Part shown: positions 9,029 to 21,356 of the stretch, piece by piece
Numbering within the stretch: the first letter of the stretch is position 1
Layout of the letters: the number at the start of each line of letters is the position of its first letter
Notes under the pieces: generated by a model
The model's database searches: none
What the model saw: only the letters and a program-made list of their open reading frames with translations
What the model was told of the DNA's origin: nothing
From: Aquisalimonas sp.
GTDB taxonomy: Bacteria; Pseudomonadota; Gammaproteobacteria; Nitrococcales; Aquisalimonadaceae
Direction of reading: 5' to 3'
Assembly: GCF_007120195.1 (NCBI RefSeq)
Contig: NZ_SKOG01000211.1
Location: forward strand, 1-45,722
DNA length: 45,722 bases
Translations under genes and position numbers: made by a program

Positions 9029-9913
9029 TCACGGGTCCTTGCGAAATAGCGCGTCAAGCTTTTGCTCATACTCATGGTAGCCAAGCACGTCGTAGAGCTC
9101 TGCCCGCGTTTGCATGGCGTCCACCACTGTGGCCTGGGTACCGTGTTCGCGAATGCCCGCGTACACCTGCTCCGCCGCCCGGCTCATGGCGCGGAAGGCC
9201 GAGAGCGGGTAGAGCACCATGCGCGCACCGGCATCCCGCAAGTCATGTGTTGTGAACAGCGGCGTCTGGCCAAATTCGGTGATGTTCGCCAGTACCGGAG
9301 CGGGGACGCGCTCGGCGAACGCCCGGAACTCCTCCAGGCTGTGCAGCGCCTCGGCGAAGATCATGTCCGCGCCAGCTTCCACGTAAGCATTCGCCCGATC
9401 CAGGGCAGCCTCCATCCCGTCTGAGGCATAGGCGTCGGTACGGGCCATGAACACAAACTGTTCATCCAGGCGGGCATCCACAGCGGCCTTGACCCGGTCA
9501 ACCATCTCGTCGCGTGAGACAAGCTCCTTGTTCGGGCGGTGGCCGCAGCGCTTGGCGGCGACCTGGTCTTCCAGGTGAATAGCGGCCACACCGGCCCGCT
9601 CCATCTCGCGCATCGTCCGCGCGATGTTGAACGCACTACCCCAGCCCGTATCGACATCGACCAGTAACGGCGTGTCCGTAATGGCGGTGATGCGCTGGGC
9701 GTCTTCCACCACATCCGCCAGCTGGGTAATACCCAGATCAGGCAGGCCATAGGATGCATTGGCGACACCAGCACCGGACAGGTAGATGGCACGGAAACCT
9801 GCGCGTTGCGCCAGTAGCGCGGAATAGGCGTTAATGGTGCCTGCAATCTGGAGTGGGCGTTCGGCCTCCAGGGCGGCCCGGAAACGGGCGCCGGCGGTCT
9901 GCATCGCGCTCAT
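9029..9913 (-). CDS. prpB: 2-methylisocitrate lyase PrpB
   Basis: PrpB cleaves 2-methylisocitrate into pyruvate and succinate, the last step of the methylcitrate cycle. The 294-residue protein has the isocitrate-lyase superfamily TIM-barrel signatures: the metal-binding DVDTGWG, the HLEDQV segment, and the catalytic-cysteine loop KRCGHRPNK (KKCGH in most relatives). It starts one base after the acuI-like gene stop and runs towards prpC, indicating one transcript. Mg2+ dependence is known for the family. Confidence 0.96.
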   Translation of the reverse strand: MSAMQTAGARFRAALEAERPLQIAGTINAYSALLAQRAGFRAIYLSGAGVANASYGLPDLGITQLADVVEDAQRITAITDTPLLVDVDTGWGSAFNIARTMREMERAGVAAIHLEDQVAAKRCGHRPNKELVSRDEMVDRVKAAVDARLDEQFVFMARTDAYASDGMEAALDRANAYVEAGADMIFAEALHSLEEFRAFAERVPAPVLANITEFGQTPLFTTHDLRDAGARMVLYPLSAFRAMSRAAEQVYAGIREHGTQATVVDAMQTRAELYDVLGYHEYEQKLDALFRKDP

Positions 9914-9914
9914 G

Positions 9915-10913
9915 TCAATGTTCTCCGCTCAAGCGCACCAACATGCGCCCTCGGACCTTACGGTCCATGAGGTCAGCGCACGCCTGGGGCACGTCGTCCA
10001 ATGTGAGTTCGCTGTGGCAGATGGCGTTGAAATCCTCCTCACGCAGCAGTTGCGCCGCCCGCTCCCAAATCTGAAGCCGGAGGCTCGGCGGACAGTAGAC
10101 GGAGTCGATGCCGACCAGGCTGACGCCGCGCAGGATGAACGGCAGGACGCTGGTGTTGAGCTCGATTCCCTGGGCGTTGCCGATAGCGGCAATCGTGCCG
10201 AAGGGCTGGACCGTGCGCGTCAGCCAAGTCAGCGTTTCACTGCCCAGCGCATCCACGGCACCGGCCCACTGCGCCTTCTCAAGCGGCCGCTTACCGTAGT
10301 CCACATCGGCGGGGTCCAGGATGGCGCTGGCGCCAAGACCCTTGAGATACTCCGCAGCATCCGCCTTGCCCGTGACGGCGGTGACATTGTAGCCGGCACG
10401 ACTGAACAACCGTGTGGCGAAACTGCCGACCCCGCCGCTGGCGCCGGTCATCACCACCGGTCCCTGATCCGGGCGTTGCCCGTTCTGCTCCATACGCACC
10501 AAGGCCATCGCGGCAGTAAAGCCGGCCGTGCCCACGAGCATGGCGCGACGCAGGTCCAGTTCGTCGGGCAACGGGACCACCCAGTCACCGCGCACCCGCG
10601 CCCGCTCGGCGAACCCCCCGTCATGGGTCTCACCAAGCCCCCAACCCGTTACCAGCACTTTCTGCCCCGGCTTGTAACGCGGATCCTCGGAAGCTTCGAC
10701 CGTGCCGGAGACATCGATACCGGCCACCAGAGGAAACTTACGCGCGATCTTGCCCTTGCCGGTGATGCCCAGGGCGTCCTTGAAATTGATGCCGGACCAC
10801 GCACACCGGAGTTCCACCGAGCCCTCGGCGAGGTCGTCCAGCGTGATGTCCTCGAGGCGCGGGTCAACACCCTTGTCCGCCTGGTGAATGCGCAAAGCCT
10901 TGAACGAACTCAT
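9915..10913 (-). CDS. acuI: AcuI/YhdH-family acryloyl-CoA reductase (NADPH)
   Basis: This 332-residue zinc-independent MDR (quinone-oxidoreductase-like) protein has an N-terminal GroES-like domain ([32 protein letters not shown]). The Rossmann domain carries a nucleotide-binding loop ([14 protein letters not shown]) and a [16 protein letters not shown] segment typical of NADP(H) users. YhdH/AcuI enzymes reduce acryloyl-CoA to propionyl-CoA. Its position as first gene of the prpBCD operon supports that reaction, since the product is PrpC's substrate. The exact substrate is inferred. A TTGACA promoter lies 54 bp upstream. Confidence 0.82.
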   Translation of the reverse strand: MSSFKALRIHQADKGVDPRLEDITLDDLAEGSVELRCAWSGINFKDALGITGKGKIARKFPLVAGIDVSGTVEASEDPRYKPGQKVLVTGWGLGETHDGGFAERARVRGDWVVPLPDELDLRRAMLVGTAGFTAAMALVRMEQNGQRPDQGPVVMTGASGGVGSFATRLFSRAGYNVTAVTGKADAAEYLKGLGASAILDPADVDYGKRPLEKAQWAGAVDALGSETLTWLTRTVQPFGTIAAIGNAQGIELNTSVLPFILRGVSLVGIDSVYCPPSLRLQIWERAAQLLREEDFNAICHSELTLDDVPQACADLMDRKVRGRMLVRLSGEH

Positions 10914-10942
10914 AATAACCCCCTAAACGGTAGCCTAACGCG

Positions 10943-10972
10943 GTACAAGAGCCGCTCTCGAAACGGTGTCAA
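10943..10972 (-). promoter_or_regulatory. candidate promoter of the acuI-prpBCD operon
   Basis: On the minus strand, an exact -35 TTGACA (10972-10967) is followed after 18 bases by a weak -10 TTGTAC (10948-10943), about 30 bp before the acuI start. The poor -10 suggests an activator might be needed. No prpR-like regulator gene is present in the window. Confidence 0.45.
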
Positions 10973-11095
10973 ATCAAAAGGATAGTACAGAAAACCCACG
11001 CTCGAGCGGCTTACAAGGGGGAGCGGGGCCGTTTTACCGGCACTCTTAACCCTTTCTTGTTTCAATACTAGCCAGGAGGTTGGATTGGTCACATC

Positions 11096-11121
11096 GGGCG
11101 CCGCCGCAGCGGGCGGCGCCC
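11096..11121 (-). terminator. strong hairpin after lpdA, probable transcript end
   Basis: GGGCGCCGCC and GGCGGCGCCC form a perfect 10-bp stem with a 6-base loop just downstream of lpdA. No T-tract follows on the minus strand (GATGTGACC), so it is not a classical intrinsic terminator. It may protect the 3' end or act with Rho. Confidence 0.45.
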
Positions 11122-11136
11122 CACCCCGAGCAAGCC

Positions 11137-13924
<2,788 letters not shown>

Positions 13925-14025
13925 CCAGTGCCTCGCTTGTTTTTAGTTCCGGTTGATCCGGATAGGGCGGAGCCGGGCCGCGCGGGCCCGGCCTCGATGC
14001 ATGGGTGCAGTCGCAACCCTAAAGG

Positions 14026-16872
14026 TTAGATCGACAGGGCCTCCTCGACCAGTTTGCGCTGCTGTTCATGGTGAATCTTGGGGTAGCCCACGGCCGGCGA
14101 TGCCGAAGCGGCGCGGCCCGCATAGTGGAGCTCCTGTCCTTCCTTCATGCAATGCCGGAAATGATGCTGGCTGGAATACCACGCCCCTTGGTTCTTGGGC
14201 TCTTCCTGGCACCAGACGATAGTCTTGGCCTTGCCGTAGCGGCGCCGCAGCAGTGCCGAGAGATCGTTCTCCGGGAATGGGTAGAGCTGCTCCAGCCGCA
14301 CAATGGCCGTGTCCTTGATTTCGCGGTTCCGACGTTCCGTAAGGACATCATAGTAGACCTTACCGCTGCATAGGATCACCCTGCGAACATCTTTGGCCTT
14401 GATATCGTCGATCTCGTCGATGACGTTGTGCCAGTGGCCTTCCGTCAAGTTCTCCAGCGCCGAGGTGGAGAGCTTATGGCGCAGGAGACTCTTGGGTGTC
14501 ATTACGATTAGTGGCTTGCGATAGCTTCGCAACTGCTGCCGCCGGATCATGTGGAAAAACTGCGCCGGCGTCGTCGGCACACACACTTGAATGTTGTGGT
14601 CGGCGCACAGCTGCAGGAAGCGCTCCAGCCGCGCCGAGGAGTGCTCCGGGCCCTGGCCCTCGTAGCCATGCGGGAGATACATGGTCAGGCCGGAGAGCCG
14701 CCCCCACTTGGTCTCGCCAGAGGTGATGAACTGGTCGATGACAACCTGGGCGCCGTTGACGAAATCACCGAACTGTGCCTCCCAGATCACCAGCGTGCGG
14801 GGGTCATTGGTGGCGTAGCCATACTCGAACCCAAGCACCGCCTCCTCCGAGAGCAGCGAGTCGATAATGACGAAATCCTCGTGCTCGGTGGTGATGTTCT
14901 TCAGCGGCACATAGGTGCTGCCGTCCTGCTGGTTGTGCAGCACGGCGTGTCGGTGGGAGAACGTGCCGCGGCCGCTGTCCTGGCCGGTCAAACGGATGTT
15001 GTAGCCTTCGCGCAGCAGCCCCGCGTACGCCATGGTTTCGGCGAAGCCCCAGTCCATGGCCAGGGCGCCCGCGCCCATCTTGCGCCGGCTCTCCATAATG
15101 CCACTGACCCGAGGGTTGAGCTCGAAGCGATCCGGCAGCTGCTGCAGGACGTCGCTCAGCTCCCTCAACACCTTGGGCGAGAGGTTCGTGTCCACCGGGT
15201 CATCCCAGTTGCCCTGGAAGTAGGTTCCCCAGTCCACGGCGTAGTCGTTGCGCACCCCGGTGAGCATATGTGGCGCGACCACCTCGGCATTATCCAGCGC
15301 GTCGCGGTAGTCCCGGCTGATGGTCTCCATGTCCTCCGGGGCGATCACGCCGTGCTCGGCCAACTTCTTAGCATACAGCTTGCGTACGGACGGATGTTTC
15401 TTGATCTTGCTGTACATCATCGGCTGCGTGGCTGCCGGCTCGTCGGCCTCATTGTGGCCGTGGCGGCGGTAGCAGATGACGTCGATCACCACGTCCTTCT
15501 TGAAGCGTTGGCGGAAGTCCAGCGCCAGCTGCGTCACAAACAGCGTGGCTTCCGGATCGTCCCCATTCACGTGGAAGATCGGCGCCTGCACCATCTTCGC
15601 CACTTCCGTGCAGTAGAGCGTCGAGCGCGTGTCCAGGGGGTTGGAGGTGGTGAAGCCGATCTGGTTGTTGACGATAACGTGGACAGTGCCACCCGTGTAA
15701 AACCCGCGCGCCTGCGAGAGCTGGAACGTCTCCATGACCACCCCCTGGCCGGCGAACGCGGCATCGCCGTGTATCAGGAGGGGCAGGACTTCTTCGCCCA
15801 TACGATCGTGCCGGCGCTGCATGCGCGCCCGGACCGAGCCCACTACGACGGGATTTACAATCTCCAGGTGGGAGGGGTTGAACGCGAGCGCCAGGTGCAA
15901 GGGCCCCTCGGGCGTCTGGATGTCCGAGGAATAACCCAGGTGGTACTTGACGTCTCCGGAGCCGGCGTTCTCCAGGTTGAAGTTGCCCTCGAATTCCTGG
16001 AAGAGCTCCGCCGGCGACTTGCCGAGAATGTTGATCAGGACGTTGAGGCGGCCCCGGTGCGCCATCCCCATGACCAGTTCCTTGACACCCTGGCGACCAC
16101 TGCGCTGGATGGCTTCGTCGAGCAACGGTATGAGCACTTCGCTGCCCTCGAGAGAGAACCGCTTCTGCCCGACGTACTTGGAATGCAGGTATTTTTCGAT
16201 GCCTTCCGCGGCCGAGAGCCGTTCGAGAATCGTCCGGCGCTGATCAGTATCCAACGTCGGGCGCCCCTGCACCCGCTCCAAATGTTCCTGGATCCAGCGC
16301 TTCTCGCTCGTATCCGTGATATGCATGTACTCGGAGCCGATGGTCCCGCCGTAGGTCGCCTTGAGGAAGGCAATGATGTCGCGCAGCTTCATCCGGTCTG
16401 CCGTAAACAGCGAGCCGGTGTTGAACGTCCCTTCCATGTCCGCTTCCGTGAGGTTGTGGAAGGCGGGATCCAGGTCCGGAATCCGGTGCGTATCACGCAG
16501 GTTGAGCGGGTCCAGATCTGCTGCCTGATGACCGCGAACACGCCAGGCATTGATCAGCCGCAGCACCGCGGCCTGCTTTTCCAGCGCGTCCGGCGCCACA
16601 GGAATCACGCCTGCGCCGTCGCCGCTGGCGGCGACCGTGCCGGCGCCACCATTGCGCCGGGCAAGCCGGACGAATTCCTCGCGCACCTGGCTGTGTGAAA
16701 CGTCCCGGGCCTGGCGTGGCCCCGCGTCCTCGAGACCCTGAAAATAGACCCGCCACTCCTTGGGTACCTGGGAAGCATCACTGAGGTACTGCTCGTAGAG
16801 GTCTTCAATGAACGACGCGTTGCCACCGGCAAGGTAGGAGTTGCTCTGGAGCTGCTGGAACGAAGCTTTCAT
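14026..16872 (-). CDS. sucA: 2-oxoglutarate dehydrogenase E1 component
   Basis: This thiamine-diphosphate enzyme decarboxylates 2-oxoglutarate and reductively succinylates E2 in the TCA cycle. The length of 948 residues fits the family. Landmarks are an N-terminal E2-binding segment (SNSYLAGGNASFIEDLYEQY), MAHRGRLNVL, HGDAAFAGQGVVMETFQLS, the ThDP-binding part (GDDPEATLF to RRHGHNEADEP), the transketolase-like central domain (FSHRHAVLHNQ, EYGYA) and a C-terminal domain starting near MTPKSLLRHK. AAGGTGG lies upstream of the ATG. It is first in sucA-sucB-lpdA and is preceded by a 578-bp gene-free region that should carry its promoter. sdh genes are not adjacent here. Confidence 0.97.
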   Translation of the reverse strand: MKASFQQLQSNSYLAGGNASFIEDLYEQYLSDASQVPKEWRVYFQGLEDAGPRQARDVSHSQVREEFVRLARRNGGAGTVAASGDGAGVIPVAPDALEKQAAVLRLINAWRVRGHQAADLDPLNLRDTHRIPDLDPAFHNLTEADMEGTFNTGSLFTADRMKLRDIIAFLKATYGGTIGSEYMHITDTSEKRWIQEHLERVQGRPTLDTDQRRTILERLSAAEGIEKYLHSKYVGQKRFSLEGSEVLIPLLDEAIQRSGRQGVKELVMGMAHRGRLNVLINILGKSPAELFQEFEGNFNLENAGSGDVKYHLGYSSDIQTPEGPLHLALAFNPSHLEIVNPVVVGSVRARMQRRHDRMGEEVLPLLIHGDAAFAGQGVVMETFQLSQARGFYTGGTVHVIVNNQIGFTTSNPLDTRSTLYCTEVAKMVQAPIFHVNGDDPEATLFVTQLALDFRQRFKKDVVIDVICYRRHGHNEADEPAATQPMMYSKIKKHPSVRKLYAKKLAEHGVIAPEDMETISRDYRDALDNAEVVAPHMLTGVRNDYAVDWGTYFQGNWDDPVDTNLSPKVLRELSDVLQQLPDRFELNPRVSGIMESRRKMGAGALAMDWGFAETMAYAGLLREGYNIRLTGQDSGRGTFSHRHAVLHNQQDGSTYVPLKNITTEHEDFVIIDSLLSEEAVLGFEYGYATNDPRTLVIWEAQFGDFVNGAQVVIDQFITSGETKWGRLSGLTMYLPHGYEGQGPEHSSARLERFLQLCADHNIQVCVPTTPAQFFHMIRRQQLRSYRKPLIVMTPKSLLRHKLSTSALENLTEGHWHNVIDEIDDIKAKDVRRVILCSGKVYYDVLTERRNREIKDTAIVRLEQLYPFPENDLSALLRRRYGKAKTIVWCQEEPKNQGAWYSSQHHFRHCMKEGQELHYAGRAASASPAVGYPKIHHEQQRKLVEEALSI

Positions 16873-17450
16873 GTCATACCACCTTCGTCGTCATGACGCT
16901 TGGGAAAGCGTAGCAAATAGGGCCGCAAGGGAAGAGACCGGCCGGGATGCCGGGAAATGGCGGGGATGCTGCACGGCGGGAGCTTTCGAGCGCGCCGCAG
17001 GCGCCAGGATCCATGGAAGACGGCGCGGCTGGACCGGCGCCACCCCGACGCCGTGCTCCGTGCCGGAGCATTCGCTGAGATGGGGTATTCCCCATGATTG
17101 TCAGCCACCTCCCGAGAGGATGCCATATTGCGTTGATCGCGATGCGCATTGGCAGCGACGGCGTGCGACCTGGGAAACTTACTAACTAGTCAATTTCTTA
17201 ATTGGATCTCTCCTCGCATGGTAAAGTACCTCGGTAAGCCGCTCGGAGGCAACCGCCATCCTCGCGCGATCACAGCCACTAGGCCAAATGAGGGCTCCGC
17301 AGCGTCGCGTGTTATCGCTGCCGTCAACCGGGCGGCTGGGCAAGTACGCGCGCGGGTTCACTGCGGTTCAACAGGCGTTCCCGCTTACGGCCTCTGGCGA
17401 CCGGTTCGCGCCCCCAGCGGTCGCGTGAGGCCGCGCATGGCCGGCCGACC
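16873..17450. promoter_or_regulatory. gene-free region between tatC and sucA
   Basis: Both flanking genes are on the minus strand, so this stretch should hold the tatC transcript end and the sucA promoter. An AT-rich island (about 17178-17230) stands out from the GC-rich surroundings. A weak minus-strand pair, TTTACC with TTAAGA about 18 bp later, lies there and would give a leader of roughly 300 nt. A 7-bp inverted repeat (GCGACCG/CGGTCGC, 17397-17424) near tatC has no T-tail. The listed ORF 17149-17640 overlaps tatC antisense and looks spurious. Confidence 0.4.
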
Positions 17451-18227
17451 TCATTCGCCACCGGCACGGGAGTCGTCAACGCCTTCGGCTTCCTCTTCAG
17501 GCGCGCGCACGCCATACCACCGGGACAGCCACAGGCCGAGCTCAAACAAAAGCCAAACCGGGATCGCAAGCATGACCTGGGAGATAATATCCGGCGGCGT
17601 CAGCAGCATGCCCCCCGCAAATGCCGCAACGATCACATAGGGACGTTTTGCCGCCAGTGCGGCGCGCGTGGTCGCGCCCGTTCGGATCATCAGCATGGTG
17701 GCGATCGGCACCTCAAACGCCAGCCCAAAGACCACCAGCATGGTGAGGACAAAGCTTAAGTACTCGCTGATGTCCGGCTGGTAGCTCACACCGAGCGGCG
17801 CGACGCCTGCAAAGAACGGGAAAACCAGAGGCAGCACGACGAAGTAGGCAAACAGGGCGCCGAAGTAGAACAACAGCGTGCTCGAAATCAATAATGGCCA
17901 GACCAGATTGCGTTCATGGCGATACAACCCGGGTGCGACGAACGCCCAAAGCTGATAGAGCAGGTACGGCATGGCGACAAACAGCGCCGCCACCAAGGAC
18001 AACTTCATCGGGATGAGAAACGGGGACGCGACCTGGATGGCCAGCAGTTCGCCGTCGGGAAGCACACGCCGCAGCGGCGAAGCCACAAATGTGAACAGGT
18101 GGCTGTAGAACGGGTAGATGACCAGGAACGCCACCAGCGTCACCCCCAGAGCGCGCATCAAGCGGGTGCGCAGCTCCAGTAGATGACTCAGGAACGGGCG
18201 ATCCTCGTCGAACTCAGGTATTGCCAT
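17451..18227 (-). CDS. tatC: Sec-independent (Tat) protein translocase TatC
   Basis: TatC is the polytopic membrane core that, with TatB, binds twin-arginine signal peptides of folded proteins. The 258 residues have six predicted membrane segments and family landmarks: HLLELRTRLMRAL at the cytoplasmic N-terminus, VFGLAFEVPI, and PDIISQVMLAIPVWLLFELGL near the end. The start is taken as ATG 18227 (GAGG ten bases upstream) inside the end of tatB; the track's 18260 has no Shine-Dalgarno. It is last in hisE-tatA-tatB-tatC. A twin-arginine HiPIP is encoded at 43303. Confidence 0.95.
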   Translation of the reverse strand: MAIPEFDEDRPFLSHLLELRTRLMRALGVTLVAFLVIYPFYSHLFTFVASPLRRVLPDGELLAIQVASPFLIPMKLSLVAALFVAMPYLLYQLWAFVAPGLYRHERNLVWPLLISSTLLFYFGALFAYFVVLPLVFPFFAGVAPLGVSYQPDISEYLSFVLTMLVVFGLAFEVPIATMLMIRTGATTRAALAAKRPYVIVAAFAGGMLLTPPDIISQVMLAIPVWLLFELGLWLSRWYGVRAPEEEAEGVDDSRAGGE

Positions 18228-18654
18228 CGTCGCCTCGTCCACGCTTGCGGGCATCATCATCGGACTCGGCGGCCCCGGCGCCTGAGGCCTGACTGTCCGG
18301 AGCCGTGGTATCCGACGCCGGCGGATCGTCGTCCGCGATGGACCTCCCGGCCCGAGGACGCGTCGGCTTGCGCTTGCGTGCCCCGGGCTTCGCCTTCTTC
18401 GGGCCGCTGTCGTCCTTCATGACATCTTCATTGAGCCCGAGATCCAAATCCTTGCGGAATTCGCGCTCGGCCTTGCGCAGTTCGTCCAGCTTGGCTTCGC
18501 GCTCAATGTCACGCCGCACAGAATTGAACACGGATCGGGCACGCCCGACCCACAGGCCCATGGTCCGCGCAACGCGCGGCAGCCGCTCCGGCCCAATGAC
18601 CAGGAGCGCCACCACGAGGATTATCAGAAGTTCCGGGAAGCTGATATCAAACAT
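18214..18654 (-). CDS. tatB: Sec-independent protein translocase TatB
   Basis: This 146-residue protein has one N-terminal membrane helix (MFDISFPELLIILVVALLVIG), the conserved PERLPRVARTMG amphipathic helix and a long charged tail with Lys/Arg-rich then Asp/Ser-rich parts. The track start at 18723 adds 23 residues before the canonical MFDI(S/G)FPE N-terminus, so ATG 18654 is used. With TatC it forms the signal-peptide receptor. It overlaps tatC by 14 bp and follows tatA by 125 bp. Confidence 0.95.
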   Translation of the reverse strand: MFDISFPELLIILVVALLVIGPERLPRVARTMGLWVGRARSVFNSVRRDIEREAKLDELRKAEREFRKDLDLGLNEDVMKDDSGPKKAKPGARKRKPTRPRAGRSIADDDPPASDTTAPDSQASGAGAAESDDDARKRGRGDDGNT

Positions 18655-18779
18655 GCTGGCTGGCGGGTGTCCTGCGGTCAGCGGGCATAGGATGGCTGCC
18701 GCCACTTCAAAGCGGCGGGCCATCGTCTGGCCAGGCCGGGGGCCCTCACCCGAGGCGACCGAAAGCTAGCCAGGCACAC

Positions 18780-19061
18780 CTAGGAGGAATGCTCCCGGGA
18801 GCGCGCATGCTCCCGCGCATCGGCGGCCTTTCCGGCGTCATTCTCGGCCGACTGGCTCAGCTGGGCGGGGTCGCCCTCGGGCTTGTCGGTCTCCGATTCC
18901 TCCGTCCCGCTCTGCTCGCCGTCTTTCATGGCCGAGCGGAAGCCCTTGATCGCACCACCGAGGTCGGTGCCAACGTTGCGAAGCTTCTTGGTGCCAAAAA
19001 GCAGCAACACGATAAGCAGAATAACAAGCAACGAACCAACACTGATTCCACCGATACCCAT
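18780..19061 (-). CDS. tatA: Sec-independent protein translocase TatA
   Basis: TatA oligomerises to form the passage for folded Tat substrates. This 93-residue protein has a single N-terminal membrane helix ([17 protein letters not shown]), the [20 protein letters not shown] amphipathic helix with the conserved FG hinge, and an unusually acidic/Gln-rich tail ([16 protein letters not shown]), in keeping with a salt-adapted organism. It begins 36 bp after hisE and starts the tatABC part of a his-tat transcript. Confidence 0.95.
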   Translation of the reverse strand: MGIGGISVGSLLVILLIVLLLFGTKKLRNVGTDLGGAIKGFRSAMKDGEQSGTEESETDKPEGDPAQLSQSAENDAGKAADAREHARSREHSS

Positions 19062-19097
19062 TAACGTATCACTCCTGCACGGCCAACCGTGCGTTAT

Positions 19098-19430
19098 TCA
19101 AGACGGGCGGGACGCTTTTTCGTCCACCCCGGAGAGCCCGAAGCGGCGCTCCAGCTCGGCCAAGACGTCGGCGGGGCCGAGATCCACGGCCGCGAGCATT
19201 ACCAGAGTATGGAACCACAGATCGGCGGTTTCATAAACTATCTGCGCATGATCACCGCCTTTGGCCGCAATGACTGTCTCCGTGGCCTCTTCACCGACTT
19301 TCTTGAGGATGGCGTCGAGCCCCTTGTCGTACAGCGAGGCCACGTAAGAATTGCCCGGCGCTTCATGCTTGCGGGCTTCGAGCACCTGGTGGAGGGTGAT
19401 CAGCACTGTGTCACTGGCCTGCTCATTCAC
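19098..19430 (-). CDS. hisE: phosphoribosyl-ATP pyrophosphatase HisE
   Basis: HisE hydrolyses PRATP to PRAMP in histidine synthesis. It is 110 residues of the MazG-like all-alpha fold, with the metal-binding [12 protein letters not shown] and [13 protein letters not shown] segments. The start is read as GTG 19430, within the last codons of hisI, because AAGGAG lies eight bases upstream; the track's 19451 start lacks a ribosome site. Here hisI and hisE are separate genes overlapping by 8 bp, unlike the fused hisIE of enterics. TatA follows on the same strand. Confidence 0.94.
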   Translation of the reverse strand: MNEQASDTVLITLHQVLEARKHEAPGNSYVASLYDKGLDAILKKVGEEATETVIAAKGGDHAQIVYETADLWFHTLVMLAAVDLGPADVLAELERRFGLSGVDEKASRPS

Positions 19431-19815
19431 GATAGATCTCCTTCGGATCACGCACTACCGGCTCCACAGACTCCCAGTGCCCATTGTGCAGGCGGCGGTA
19501 AAAACAGCTCCGCCGCCCAGTGTGGCAGGCGATGCCACCGTGCTGGACGACTTTCAGCAAGATGACGTCACGATCGCAGTCAAGGCGGATCTCGCGTACG
19601 GTCTGGGTATGGCCCGACTCCTCGCCCTTGCGCCAGAGGCGGCCGCGCGAGCGCGACCAGTAGACGGCTTCGCCCTGGTCCGCGGTGGCGGCGAGAGCGT
19701 CCCGGTTCATCCACGCGACCATGAGCACCTCCCCGGTATCCGCATCCTGCGCCACCGCCGGGAGCAGGCCGTCATCACTCCAGGCCAGCTCGCCGAGCCA
19801 GCGCGTCTCGCTCAT
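19423..19815 (-). CDS. hisI: phosphoribosyl-AMP cyclohydrolase HisI
   Basis: HisI opens the adenine ring of PRAMP to give ProFAR. The 130-residue protein has [25 protein letters not shown] near the N-terminus, the Mg/Zn-binding [12 protein letters not shown] and the zinc-ligand Cys segment [13 protein letters not shown]. It overlaps hisF by 4 bp (ATGA) and hisE by 8 bp, so the three are translationally coupled. Confidence 0.96.
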   Translation of the reverse strand: MSETRWLGELAWSDDGLLPAVAQDADTGEVLMVAWMNRDALAATADQGEAVYWSRSRGRLWRKGEESGHTQTVREIRLDCDRDVILLKVVQHGGIACHTGRRSCFYRRLHNGHWESVEPVVRDPKEIYRE

Positions 19816-20597
19816 GGGTCCTCCGCCAGGCGCACAACCACCCCCTGGGCGGCCATGTAAGCCTTGGCTTCGGCGATGGTGTGCTCGCCAAAGTGGAAGA
19901 TGCTCGCCGCCAGCACCGCATCAGCACCCCCGCCAACGACGCCCTCGACCAGATGCTGGAGACAACCGACCCCGCCGGAGGCAATCACGGGAACGGGGAC
20001 GGCATCACTGACCGCGCGGGTCAGGGAGATGTCGAACCCCTCGCGCGTGCCGTCGCGATCCATGCTGGTGAGCAGGATCTCACCGGCACCGCTTGCCGCC
20101 ATGCGCTGCGCCCAGCTCACCGCGTCGATCCCGGTGGGTCGCCGGCCACCGTGGGTGAACACCTCCCAGCGCGAGGGCTCATCCGCGCCACTGACCCGCT
20201 TGGCGTCAATGGCGACCACGATGCACTGTGAGCCAAAGCGCTGCGCGGCCTGGTGCACGAAGTCCGGGTTATCAATGGCAGCGGTATTGATGCCGACCTT
20301 GTCGGCGCCGGCATTGAGCATGCGCCGAATATCGGCCGGCGTGCGGATGCCGCCGCCGACGGTCAGCGGCATGAAGACTTCCGAGGCCACGGCCTCGACC
20401 ACCTGCACCAGGGTCTCGCGCCCGTCGGAGCTGGCGGTGATGTCCAGGAACGTGATCTCGTCGGCTCCAGCGCGATCGTAGCGCTGTGCGATCTCCACCG
20501 GATTACCCGCATCGCGGATGTCGACGAATTTGACACCCTTGACCACGCGCCCCTGATCGACATCCAGGCAGGGGACAATGCGCTTGGCCAGCGTCAT
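19812..20597 (-). CDS. hisF: imidazole glycerol phosphate synthase subunit HisF
   Basis: HisF is the cyclase half of IGP synthase. It uses ammonia delivered from HisH to convert PRFAR into IGP and AICAR. The 261-residue beta/alpha barrel has the catalytic Asp in [14 protein letters not shown] and the second in AIDAKRVSG, plus phosphate-binding [14 protein letters not shown] and [11 protein letters not shown]. It overlaps hisA upstream and hisI downstream by 4 bp each. AICAR output links it to purine synthesis. Confidence 0.97.
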   Translation of the reverse strand: MTLAKRIVPCLDVDQGRVVKGVKFVDIRDAGNPVEIAQRYDRAGADEITFLDITASSDGRETLVQVVEAVASEVFMPLTVGGGIRTPADIRRMLNAGADKVGINTAAIDNPDFVHQAAQRFGSQCIVVAIDAKRVSGADEPSRWEVFTHGGRRPTGIDAVSWAQRMAASGAGEILLTSMDRDGTREGFDISLTRAVSDAVPVPVIASGGVGCLQHLVEGVVGGGADAVLAASIFHFGEHTIAEAKAYMAAQGVVVRLAEDP

Positions 20598-21346
20598 GAA
20601 ACGCCTCTGGAGGCGTCGTGACCGTTGACCACCTTCTGCGCCTCACGCAGGTCGAGCTTGCCCTCATACAGCGCGCGGCCGATGATCGCACCCCAGACAC
20701 CGTCCCGACCGGCGTCGCAGAGGTCACGCACATCCTCCAACGTGGTGACACCACCCGAGGCGATGACCGGGATATCGACGCTGCGCGCGAGTTCGCGCGT
20801 CGCACCCGTATTCACACCCCGCATCATGCCATCGCGGCCAATATCCGTGAAAACCAGCGCCTCCACCCCGGCCTGTTCGAAGCGTTGGGCCATCTCCACG
20901 ACATCCTGACCGGAGTTCCTGGACCAGCCCTCTATCGCGACCTTGCCGTCGCGCGCGTCCAGACCAACGATAATATGTCCAGGGAACTTCAGGCAGGCCT
21001 CGTCGGCGAAATGAGGGGTACGCACGGCCTGAGTGCCAATAATGACGTAATCGACCCCGACATCCAGATAGGTTTGAATGGTGGTGAAATCCCGGATGCC
21101 GCCACCGATCTGGATCTCCACGTCCGGAAACGTCTCCGCGACGCGACCGATGATGTCGGCGTTGACCGGAAACCCCCGCACAGCCCCGTTGAGGTCGACG
21201 ATATGGATACGCCGCGAACCGGCGGCAATCCACCGCTCAGCCATCGCAAGGGCATCATCGGAGAAAATGGTCTCGTCATCCATATTGCCTTGGCGCAGGC
21301 GGACACATCTTCCGTCTTTCAGGTCAATGGCGGGTATGAGCAACAT
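20594..21346 (-). CDS. hisA: ProFAR isomerase HisA
   Basis: HisA isomerises ProFAR to PRFAR by an Amadori rearrangement. It is a 250-residue beta/alpha barrel with the catalytic Asp in [14 protein letters not shown] and the second in [12 protein letters not shown], and phosphate sites QIGGGIRD and [11 protein letters not shown]. The track start (21484) adds 46 residues read from the hisH coding region; ATG 21346, giving [12 protein letters not shown], is the family start. It lies 10 bp after hisH and overlaps hisF by 4 bp. Confidence 0.97.
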   Translation of the reverse strand: MLLIPAIDLKDGRCVRLRQGNMDDETIFSDDALAMAERWIAAGSRRIHIVDLNGAVRGFPVNADIIGRVAETFPDVEIQIGGGIRDFTTIQTYLDVGVDYVIIGTQAVRTPHFADEACLKFPGHIIVGLDARDGKVAIEGWSRNSGQDVVEMAQRFEQAGVEALVFTDIGRDGMMRGVNTGATRELARSVDIPVIASGGVTTLEDVRDLCDAGRDGVWGAIIGRALYEGKLDLREAQKVVNGHDASRGVS

Positions 21347-21356
21347 AATCTCCAGC

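Noticed and set aside
14551-16698. 715-residue plus-strand ORF over sucA
   Set aside because: Antisense shadow of sucA; His/Arg/Val-rich and featureless.
17149-17640. 163-residue plus-strand ORF upstream of and antisense to tatC
   Set aside because: Low-complexity Arg/Pro/Ser composition, no ribosome site, and overlap with the real tatC on the other strand.
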